Assembly (NCBI GenBank): GCA_021018815.1
Contig: JAITYX010000059.1
Location: forward strand, 2,604,001 to 2,668,000
From: Talinum fruticosum
Taxonomy: Eukaryota; Streptophyta; Magnoliopsida; Caryophyllales; Talinaceae
Direction of reading: 5' to 3'
Length of the DNA: 64,000 bases
Below, in pieces: positions 22,600 to 32,900 of the stretch. A model generated the notes under the pieces. The model made no database searches. It was not told where the DNA came from and saw only the letters and a program-made list of their open reading frames with translations. Every line of letters begins with the position of its first letter. The stretch's first letter is position 1. The position numbers and the translations under genes were made by a program.

Positions 22600-22760
22600 G
22601 AAGGCATGTACGGTACTTGGAAACCATGCATGGATGCATATACTGCATGTGTTAAACGTGGCTTCTGCGCTACATGCATTCTGCCTACCGAAACCAAAGC
22701 CTTATCCTACTTGATTAACTTTCCCCCTTTCTTTTTATTTATATCTTATGAATGGGCAGA
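22600..22760 (+). promoter_or_regulatory. Orphan seed-storage-type promoter fragment
   Basis: Dense RY motifs: CATGCATG (22625-22632), GATGCATA (22633-22640), TGCATG (22644-22649) and CATGCAT (22673-22679). The ACGT-containing block AACGTGGCTTCT at 22655-22666 is identical to 15714-15725 of the three-hairpin gene, and flanking bases also align (TACTGCATGTGTTAA against TACTCAGCATGAATTGA). A TATA-like TTTATTTATATC follows near 22735. No hairpin or cupin coding follows before 24316, so the fragment seems to have lost its gene or to act at a distance. Confidence 0.55.
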
Positions 22761-24230
22761 TAATTCGTGACACTGATCATCTTTTGTATCACATGATCAT
22801 TGATTTTTATAAGATGAAGATCACATCATATAGTTTTTGTTTTTTTCTTTTTTTGTTTTCTTATGATGGACTCAGAGCAAAAGGGGTATGATTTTTATGT
22901 AGTTGCTGATCAAAAGTTGGTGTAAAATCATTAACCATGTGTCAGTTTATTATGAGCGAATTGGTGTTTAATTTCTTTATGTATACATACGTGGAATATG
23001 CATGTTCAGCGACTTACGTTATCGCTAATAAATTTAAATTTATTTGATTTGAATAAAATTAAGTTTAGTTATAATTTTTTATCCGAATTTAAATTTAAAC
23101 ATAAAATATTTTTTATTTATGTTTTTCAAATTTGATTACCAATTCTAAATTGTCCGAACTAAAAAAAATTAAATTTTAAATAAAAAATTTATCTGATTAC
23201 CGATTTTTTCAACCTGATTTTGACTCACTATTTTGAGAATGAAAATTATTAGTGGTGCAAGTACTAATTTTTTAAATATCTTGTCTTATTTTAAAAAATA
23301 TTATTAGATAATATTAAATTACAAAAATAACAGTAATTGACAAATAATACTATTATATGTTATCATATTTAATACATCTCTTCATATAAACTTCCATTAA
23401 ATTTGAAGTATAAATATTGCAGAGACTCTCTCAACCTTAAATAATAATTAACTAATATAAAAATTGTTAGAAATTTAAATTTGAGAAGTCTTATTCAACA
23501 ACGTTCTTATATCATATTTAATATTTATTGTAATAGTGATGATGAAAAAATATTTATTGTAATAAAAAATTTAAATAGATGATAAAGATATAAAAACAAG
23601 ACATATTCAGTGCCGTAAGCAAAGATTTTGTTTATGGCATCACTCCTTTTAGATATTTTTTTATAAGTTTTTTTTATATATATTTTTTATAAGTTGGTAT
23701 AATATAATTAACAAGACAATTTATTATTATTATTGTTATTATTATTAGTAGTAGTAGTAAATAATATATATCTTGGTATAAGAAATTTTGTAAGTATTTT
23801 TTAATTTAAAAATATATAATTATATATTAAATTAAATGATTTTATTATAGTATCATTTTATTTCAAATGATATAACTGATGAATAGTGAAACTACTTTAT
23901 TAATAATAAATATATTAATATATTAATTTAGTGAAGTAAAATATTTAAAAAAATTTTTTATTATTATTATTATTAGTAGTAGTATTAGTATTATTGCTAC
24001 TTGCTCTAAAATACGTATCAACGAGCTATACTACATACGAAAATTGTAGTGCAGTCTCCCAACCAAATGTGAAGTGTCACACATGTAAAAGTTATTTTTA
24101 AAACAATTGTTTATAAAGGTTCAGCTATTTTTTTAAAAAAATATTTTTAACATCATATTTAATATTTTTAACTATTATCATATGAGTACCGGTACCATGA
24201 TAGTGTAAGCTTATCTATTCCTCTTTTCGA
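22761..24230. other. AT-rich spacer before the vicilin
   Basis: No gene supported. Holds ATT/AGT trinucleotide repeats (about 23728-23760 and 23955-24000). Confidence 0.5.
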
Positions 24231-24315
24231 CTATAAATTCATACATTACATTCAACCCCATCAAAAAAAACTTTAGACCACTAACGCCTAATTCCCTTCT
24301 CATGATATCGTAGCC
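24231..24315 (+). promoter_or_regulatory. Vicilin TATA box and leader
   Basis: TATAAAT at 24232-24238, 78 bp before the start codon at 24316. No RY motif lies in the immediately preceding 200 bp; the nearest dense RY cluster is the orphan fragment at 22600. Confidence 0.45.
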
Positions 24316-25503
24316 ATGAAACTGAGAACAAATTTGTTGTGTGTATCTCTCATCCTTATCCTCTTCCTCTTTGCCCTCCATGCTTCCGCCTCGGCGGTGG
24401 AGGAGGTGGTGAAGGAGACGGATCCGGAGAGAGAGAGGAGGCAGTGCGAGCTGCGGTGCCAGAGGCAGCAGCTTTACTTCGAAGAGCACCACTGCAGGCA
24501 GCGCTGCCAGAGGGAGGAGAGGAGAGAGAAAGCCGCCGTGGTGGGGTGGTGGCGGTGGAGGAGGTCGGATTTGAAGAGGCTGAGAAGGAGTACGAGAGGT
24601 GCCAGCAGGGGTGCCGCGGCTCCGGGAGAGTGCAGTGGCAGTGCCAAAGGAGGTGTCAGGAGACGTATGATGCCGCTTTGGAGAGAGAAAGAGAGCACCG
24701 TGGTCGTCATCATGGAGGAGGAGATAGGTATATTTTCAAGTTCACCATTTCTTATTGATACGATTCACAGAAACAGGAAAACAATAAGATAAAAGAGACC
24801 TCTTCAATACTAAGAAGGAAAATAAGATAGGAAAAAAGAAATAAGATAGAAAAAAGCACTTTCCAATTCACCGTTAACTTGTAAATAAACCGAGCCGGCT
24901 CGCCGAGTGTTCGGGCTCGACTGAGTCAAAGTTTGGTTTGGGTTCAAGTTAAATTGAGCTCAAAGTCTACTCGAAGGCATATCAAGCCGAGCCTAAGCTT
25001 AGGAAGGCTCGGGTCGACTCTGCTAGACTCATTTAGATTAAATAATTTTTTTTAGAATACGTGTGAAGAGTATAAAATTACCTCGTAAAATTACTAAAAT
25101 TTTATTCAAACTCTTATTTTAGAATCTAATAAAAAATATATAATTTAACTTTGATTATAACTTGAAAAAGCATGAGCCAAGCTAAATGGTAACCGAATTG
25201 TACACTACTCGTACGGATACAATCTCAATAGGTAAGGACCCAGAGTATGATTTCAATAGGCACGGAACCGAGTTTCGAGACTAAGTACGAGGCTGAGTTA
25301 CGATACTACCCACCAGGACACGATTCTGGTGAAGGCACAATTTTTCAGGGAAGTATGGGCCAACTTAACATTTAAAAAAACACCATCGACCTAGTGGCTG
25401 ACCGCCATCTCGAGGTGGGGGTGTACCCTTTATTCTGTAATTTCAAACTTACAGAGACGAGGGTATTTTTGACAGAAGAGGGTATTTTTGAAAGAAAAGT
25501 GAA

Positions 25504-25840
25504 ATTATATGTGTCTTATATCAAAGACACTCTTTTATTGTCTTATTTTAATTAAAAAATTATAAAATAATATATTAAATTAAAAAGGAATGGTATGATT
25601 GCATAGTGTAATTATATTTATAATTCATTAATTTTTTATTTATAATTTTTCATATTTATAAAATTACATGTATTATATTACGTATAAGGTTGATCTAATT
25701 ATGTGTCATTTAATACTTATCGGCATAGCGAACGAATATTAAAGTAATATTTATAATTAATTATAATAATTAAAAAAATTAAGGATTAAGATTATAAAAT
25801 ATATTAATATAAGTTAAGATAAGACATTTTAATTAGGCGT
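25504..25840 (+). mobile_element. Mutator-like MITE, copy C
   Basis: Shares with copy B, in the same order, the GTGTCTTATAT end, the AAAAAGGAATGGTATGATTG block, ACTTATCGGCATAGCGA, and AAGATAAGACATTT near the right. The far right terminal repeat is missing, so it is truncated. It lies inside the vicilin gap. Confidence 0.55.
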
Positions 25841-25849
25841 AATTTTTTT

Positions 25850-25950
25850 GATGTTATACAATATAATAGAGAAAAGAAAGGAGGAATCGAACCTGAGATT
25901 TAAATACATTAGAACCCCAAGTATTGACCACTAGGTCATAACCTTATTGG
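25850..25950 (-). mobile_element. tRNA-derived SINE-like fragment
   Basis: On the minus strand a box A-like TGACCTAGTGG (25938-25928) is followed about 35 bases later by a box B GTTCGATTC (25892-25884), then an A-rich end (poly-T on the plus strand near 25848). These are the internal RNA polymerase III promoter boxes of tRNA-derived SINEs. It does not fold as a complete tRNA gene by eye. Confidence 0.45.
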
Positions 25951-28900
25951 TAAAAAAAATTAGCTGTAATTTTGTAATTATGAAAATTGAAAAAAATTAA
26001 AATATTAGATAATTCATGAGTACTGGCCGCCTTGCAATTTTTTGTATGTAATTTCATTTATTTAATGTATAATAGTTTATAATTTTCAAGACATGTTTTG
26101 TCTTAATAGTCAAGGTTTTTTTTTCTTTTTTCTTTTGAACTGGTAAGTGGGCCTCTACTAGCCTCGTGTAGAGGATGTAAGCTTAGGAGGCTCTCAGATA
26201 GAGGGGAAAATTAATTAGGCCTAACATATACCTGACTCGTCTTTGGACCTACAATAAGACTATTAAGAAGTTACAACATGTACTATTAAAATTGTGACTA
26301 TCGGGATTCGGATCCAGGTGAGAAGTATAAAATTTTATTCGTATATTAATTGAGTCAAGTATTAATTTTTATATGTTGGTAGTTAGAATATAGAGTGCAG
26401 TGTTTGAAATATTTATTTAAAAAAGTTGTAGGCTTTCACAAGAGAATTATTTTTGAAATAATTTTTATGCGTATGACACTCAATATAGTCACCTTCGTCA
26501 AATCATAGTATAATTTTCAAAAAAGGCAGCATGTGTAATGTTTATTTATTTTTTGGATGGAGGGGATTTTATTGTGTTGATTAATTTTGTATTATTATAC
26601 TTTCACGAAATGATAAGCATTTTAAAGTAAAATATTTATTAAGTGTTTTATCTCGACTTAAAAGTTATACTATTATGTGTTAAATTGAAAAAAATTGGGT
26701 GATTGAATAGTATAACTGCGTTACAATATAAATTGTATAATATTATTTTTTATATATAAAATACGCGTATGGTACGTAGCCAACTAATAGTAAAACTTGA
26801 CAATTGACAATTAATTATAACTATTAAAAATTTAATTATTTTAGATTATATAATATATAAATTTAGTTTCATAAAAAAATATGTGTATAAATTTAGATTC
26901 AAACAATGTACTTTAGCGGTGTTTTGTTGCAAGACACAAATCACCCATTTACTTTAAAGTGCTACTACACACTTTTATTTTCCCAGTCAAAACAATTGAA
27001 TGGTAATATATTAACATAAACCCAAAAAGAGAGCATAATTTTCTAACACTTTGATTGATCATATGTAGGTACCCAAAGCCACCCCGCGAACACGACTATA
27101 GGCATTGTGTGAAGGACTGTGAGAGAAGGGAGGAGGGTTTCCCCGCCAGAGGCAATGCAAGTTACGATGTGAAGAGAAATACGGTGGCAGAGGCCGGCAT
27201 GAGCGCCGAGAATGGGAAGGAGGACGAAGCAGGCGCGAGAGAGATGACAACCATCACAAAACCAAAGCAGAGAGAGTCTCGGTGACTGAAAATCCTTACT
27301 ACTTCGACTCCAAGAGCTTTGAGTCTAGATACTCAACTCGAGAAGGGCATATGAGGGTCCTCCAGAGGTTCTCAGAGAAGTCGGACCTCCTCCTTGGGAT
27401 TGACAAATTCAGGGTGGGTTTCTACGAGGCGAATCCTAACACCTTCATGCTGCCACACCATTGGGATGCTGACTCAGTTCTGTTTGTCATTCGAGGTAAT
27501 ATTCGATACAAGATCATGCATATATTAATGTTCCTTTAATTTATCATTGAATGATGTTTTTGAATGTACGTGCAATGTGCATACAGGAAGGGCAACAATG
27601 ACAATCTTGAGGCAAGAAAACCGAGAAACCTTCGATTTGGAGCGAGGAGATGTGATGATGATCCCTGCAGGAACAACAGCATATTTGGTGAATAGTCATG
27701 AGAATGAGAGGCTTCAAATAGCCGAGCTGTTGCACCCTGTCAATACCCCGGGTCACTATGAGGTATACGTTTACTCATATTGAGAGATGATGGAGTTTGA
27801 TTTGATTCAAGTGTAATAATGAATCCTAAATTGGATGCAGCAATACTTTGGTGTTGGTGGTGGCGAGCCTGAATCCTTCTTCAACAGCTTCAGTACCGAA
27901 ATCCTCCAAGCTGCACTCAACGTACGTTCTTAACTATCTTGTTCTTGCTCGAACTCCTTCGGGGACCTCAAGCGCTCAACTATAAATCGCTGACTGCCTG
28001 CTAATCCATGCATTTGAGCAAATGTCGATTTAGAGGCACTTTGCAATCCGTAGCCGGAAAAAAATTGTCCCAAATTAGTTTCTCAATTGTTCGGCATGAA
28101 AGGTATTACTAGGTTAACAAGTTGGGTCAATTTTGTGGGTTTCTAGGTGCCAAGGGAGCAGCTAGAAAGGTTGTTCAAGCAACAGAAAGAAGGAGCAATT
28201 GTCAAAGCCAGACGGGAGCAGGTACGAGCATTGGCTCGACATGGGATGTCTACAAAGAGAACGGGAGAATCTAGAGGCCCGCTCAACTTGTTCGATGACC
28301 GTCCAAAATACTCGAACAATCACGGGGAATTCTATGTGGTTTCTCCTAAAGAGTATCCCCTGCTTGAGGATCTTGACGTCTCAGTCGGCTACTGTGACAT
28401 CAAACGAGTAATTATCCAAATCTTCCCTTCCAAACTTTGGCCAAAATGCTAATCCTCGAACCATTCGAGCCTAACCTTTGGCTGATATGGGCTTTTTTTT
28501 TATTAGGGATCGATGATGGCACCACACTACAATTCCCGAACCACCTACATCGTCTTGGTGGAGGAAGGGAGTGGATACATCGAGATGGCATGCCCACACT
28601 TAGGAAATCAGAGCCTTGCAAGTAGAAATAGAAAGGACAAGCAACAAGGTGGAAACCCGAGCTACACACAGGTCAGAGCGCGCTTGTCACAGGGGGATGC
28701 CTTTGTCGTTCCTGCTGGACATCCAGTCACGATGGTGGCATCAGAGAACGAGAATTTGAGGGCCGTTGGTTTTGGTATTAATGCCTACAATAACCAAATG
28801 AACTTCCTTGCAGGTAACTAGTCATTTTAAGATCAAGTATTCAACCCGAATACCAAAATGTTAAATTGGTGTTCTAAATTTTGGTTGGTTTGTGAAGGGC

Positions 28901-29074
28901 AAGAGAACATAATAAACCTGCTAGACAGAGAGGCCAAAGAGTTGTCTTTCAACATGCCGGCAGAGGAGGTGGAAGAGTTGTTCCAGAAACAGAGGAAGTC
29001 TCACTTCATGGCTGGGCCACGACGAGGGCAGAGTCCCTTGGTTTCGATTTTGGATTTCGCAGGCCTTTGAGAAG

Positions 29075-29943
29075 TGAAGTGAAGTGCCCGTATCCGTATG
29101 TTAAAATGTGAATATGTTCTAGTTTTGCTGTGAAATAAATAAGTGTATGATACAGTTTTGGAGTAAGGTTTTGTAGATGTATATGTATGTGTTTTTGCAA
29201 TAAGAGCGAGAACATGGGTTTCATCCAAAGTGTTTGGAATAAATGCATGACACAATTTTGGTTACTTTTACGTGTAATTGGTTTAATATATGAATTATCG
29301 TCCGAAATCAGATGTTGAAGGAAAAATGCACAAATCAGTCGTAATCCATTCGTCTGCGACTATGCTTCGAGAATTAACCTACTCCCAAACAATTTGTGTT
29401 TGCTTAGTTTGGAATCGATAGTATTGCTCCCTACGACTATGCAAGCATGAGCCAAAGGTTAATTTTACCAGTTGCACTTGCACATGACATGTCTAAGGAG
29501 CTACTCAAAGATGGATGATGTTTTTTGCAAGATACAGCCAGAGCCGATGGTGAGCATCATAAACCAGATTTCTCCTCACTTCCCTAACAACACTGCAAAA
29601 CATACACCTCTAATCAACCACAAAATCACAATATCAGGAGTCGGTCACAAAAAGCATCAAGAAAAGCACCGACTTGCCCTTCATTAGATGCATCGCGACA
29701 ATTGCCTTACTCAGAAATTCAGATCAATCACTTCGATGACTAAAAGTACATTTAACTAATAGTGATCACAGTAGTTGACAGAATTTGGAAAGTGACAATG
29801 CCAGACAGTAAGGAGGACCATACATGCATGGATACAACTTCAGAGTGCACAAAACATACCAATTTCCCCCACTATAAGTTGAGTGCTATCAACCTCAGAA
29901 AAGCATTCAAACATTACTAGCAGCTGATTGAAAGCCGGAAAAC
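29075..29943. other. Intergenic stretch between the vicilin and PBD
   Basis: Vicilin 3' UTR (AATAAA at 29134 and again near 29237), then, on the other strand, the likely 3' UTR of PBD. No other gene is seen. Confidence 0.5.
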
Positions 29944-32900
29944 TCAGGCAGAAGGGACAGCTGCATCTTTAACTGACTCACGCCAAGCATGTTCTCGTGC
30001 TCCATTCTCGTCAACAATCTTGATCACGAAATTTGGTGGGGCCACAACCAGCCTGGATCTAATCTCCATTATGCACTTGTCGACTAAGTCAATGGCCTCT
30101 TCAACTGACATGCCACTATGGTAGTGTCTGTCCATCATGGAAAGAGCAAAATAGGCACCATAGCCAAACGCACCCTTGTCTACCTTGTGCAGAGTTGCAA
30201 TGTAGTCAATGAAGTATAGTGACGGCCCAGTTTCCTTGTCATATCCAGCCAAAAGTATGTTTACAAAGTATGGGTTCTGCAAATTAACAACAATTAAATT
30301 AGGGAAGAAAATGAGAATCAGAAGAAAACAGTCAATAGAAGTTTTAGAAGGGTAGGGTAATATACTAGAGAAGTCAATGTCATGTATTATCGATGATAAT
30401 CACACAAACCTAGAGGAGATCATATATTGCATAGGAATCATTTGGCATGTCAAGCATCACATTCTACAGTGATGGAAACAAAATAATCCTAAATATGATC
30501 AAATAAATATTCCGTTTCACTCTCCCTTAATACATTTGATATATATACCCATAAAAATATGATAAATAGTCAGTACAAGAATTTCCTGAAAAAATGTGTT
30601 TTTTCTATTTTGCTGAGCTTAGGTTTCTCTCCTAGCCTGTTTCTCCATCAAGTGACACAAGAGGCCCCCAAGATTGAGGAAATTAAGCTTCTTAGTTAAA
30701 TGCATACTGGTGTAACAAGCATCAAGAAATATACAGATATCTCCTAGCTGGACTAGTAAGCATGAACACAAAGACAAGACTTGTTGTGGTTACATCATGC
30801 CATTCAGGCCTCTCAAAATTTGACATCCAAAATTGGATGTCTCCCAGTTTAGAGCACCATAACATGCAAAAGGAATGGAGAATGATAAAACATAACAAAC
30901 TCCACCAGACTAAATGGCCATGACAAATAGCACACATTTCAAATGGAAATTTACTGGAGAATTGACCAAGAAATAAAGAAGAAAAAGATATGCCTCAAAG
31001 AATGAATCAAGCTTCTACAAAACAAAATGCCCATGTCAAATACGCAGTATATTGTTCAAAAACTAACGATTTCAGAACACGAACAGAGGGTGCAAATTAC
31101 TAGTTACTAAGTCATTAGGGGCTTTTATCGACAAAGACATGTGCATGCACAATGACATATAAGAGACAGAGATCTATAATCCTATTAGAGTCATAACAGT
31201 GCAGCAGACAAGTTTGATGGCATGCCATGCAACCAGCCTACCACAGTTATCGGTAAGCAGTATAGATATCAAACAACTCATAGATGAGACAGCTATGCAC
31301 ATCAGGGTGAGAATTTATAATAAAAATAATGGATAGTTATCCAACAAATTTGACTTGACAAATCGAATATTGATAATTGGGTATATCTGGCAGCTCTAGA
31401 TAATTAAACCCTAAATCAAGAACCAATCCATAGGGTAATGATGGAAGTGAGATCAACCAAGATACCCACAGCATTGGATGCACCTACATCTGGTTTTCTG
31501 AACAAGGTGCAAAATGTTAGAAGACTAACGGTAGCAGAATTCCCATAACACATATAGAAGTGGGGTGGTGATGTAGGGCAGATATACTGATAGAGTGGGG
31601 AAACAAGAGGAACGTTCCTACAAGTACAGAGAGAAAATAGGGTGCGAAGGAATAGAGAAATTTGGATAGAAAATGTAACAGAAAAACAAGAGAAAACGGG
31701 GAAGAGATAAACAGAAAGAATGCGGTATGGCTTGAGAGACTGTGAACGACAGAAGCCAACCCATCTTGTTTTAATTCTTTTCGCGAAGATCCTATATATT
31801 TCACACTATAACATAATTCATCCTTTTGGAGATTCTCCTCAAACAACTATCTCAGTAGTCTCTTGGCAAACAATGTTCACTACTGAGTATCATATTTTTG
31901 ATTGGAAATATTCGCAATGCAAAACTTCCTGCAAGGAACATGTCTTCCGAAGAGAGATTCCTTGTTGAACAGTGTTTTACATTCCCAGTATTATAGTAAA
32001 AGTAATGATCACTTATAAAAGGTAATTGAACTTGTTTTTTAATGTGAGCTTTTAAGTCAACAGTGACAACATTTTCTGAAATGAATGGGTACATTAGAGA
32101 GATACTAAAGTGGAAGTAGGAATCCATTGTGAGTATGGAGGCTAGAACACCTAGAAGGGAAGGAGCAAATAATAGAATGCTAATGATCATCTCTCAATCT
32201 ATGGTGACTGCAATCTAGAATAAGAGGAAATGCAGATTATATAAAAAGGAACACATATCTATCAGGAAGTAGCAACAACAGTCTTGCCAGAATAGCAAGC
32301 AGAGCGCAGTTCTATGCAACACCCCCTCCTCCGCCCCCTTCTCTTCCCCAACCCACACATTTTACATGAGAAAGGGATATTAGAAATAAGGAGCAGAAAA
32401 GGTTTATTTCTATAAAAACCTTTTCTTGGTTTCAACAGGTTTTGCGTACCTTATCATGATAACCAGAGTAATTATAGATGGGTTGCAAAGATAGACATGA
32501 GGGATCTAAAAACTCTTAACTATAAGGCAGTTGAGGGTTCAAGTAGTCAGATCCTCTTTGAAGAGTATGTCTCACTCAGTAGTTTTGAAATGTACTAACC
32601 TCTGACTCTTGAAAGCATAAAGCCTTAAACTCAGTAAAGAATTATGATTCTTAGAATTAAGCGGAAAAGGGCAATTCCTATAAACTAGAACCTTAGCATA
32701 TGAAATTTATGAATCTCCAAATAATTATCAATTGATATGAATGAAATGTATTGCAGTCACACTTTTCCTGTCATCCTGTCATGCCTACTATGCTTTCTGT
32801 GCCAATTTAGAGAAGGATATGATATGTCCAATATAAGATGCACACAAATGTCCAAGAAACAGATACGGACAGTTACAAGAGTCTGAAACCTGAAGCTCTA

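Larger units (their letters stand above)
24728..27068 (+). other. Repeat-filled insertion or unusual intron in the vicilin hairpin region
   Basis: Bounded by GATAG|GTATAT and TATGTAG|GTACC, so it could be spliced out, joining AG to G to give arginine. Vicilin genes do not normally have an intron between hairpins (family knowledge). It contains a GC-rich GAGCCGGCTCG/GGGCTCGAC patch (24890-25040), MITE copy C, a SINE-like segment and a further MITE fragment (26640-26860). It probably arose from repeat insertion. Confidence 0.5.
24316..29070 (+). pseudogene. Vicilin (7S globulin) with frameshifted hairpin region and intact bicupin
   Basis: Seed storage protein of protein-storage vacuoles. Exon 1 (24316-24727) encodes a signal peptide (MKLRTNLLCVSLILILFLFA) and hairpins 1 and 2; exon 2 (27069-27495) holds hairpin 3 and the start of cupin 1. 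Later exons: 27587-27762, 27841-27921, 28147-28407, 28507-28813 and 28898-29070. Cupin marks: NPYYFDSKSFESRY, MLPHHWDADSVLFVIRG, GDVMMIPAGTTAYLVN (cupin 1) and MMAPHYNSRTTYIVLVEEG, GDAFVVPAGHPV (cupin 2). The end is LVSILDFAGL. Two single-base shifts break the hairpin region: one around 24510-24550 between hairpins 1 and 2, one around 27137-27150 inside hairpin 3. From about 27150 to the stop the frame is open. The 2.3-kb gap 24728-27068 has GT-AG ends but is filled with repeats. An AATAAA is at 29134. As written no full-length vicilin can be made. Confidence 0.85.

Noticed and set aside
24339..24758. A separate small protein gene in a second frame of vicilin exon 1.
   Set aside because: Its cysteine pattern continues that of the first frame; it is the same exon after a one-base shift.
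25884..25938. A tRNA gene on the minus strand.
   Set aside because: Only boxes A and B are present; no acceptor stem or cloverleaf is visible and an A-rich tail follows, which fits a SINE.
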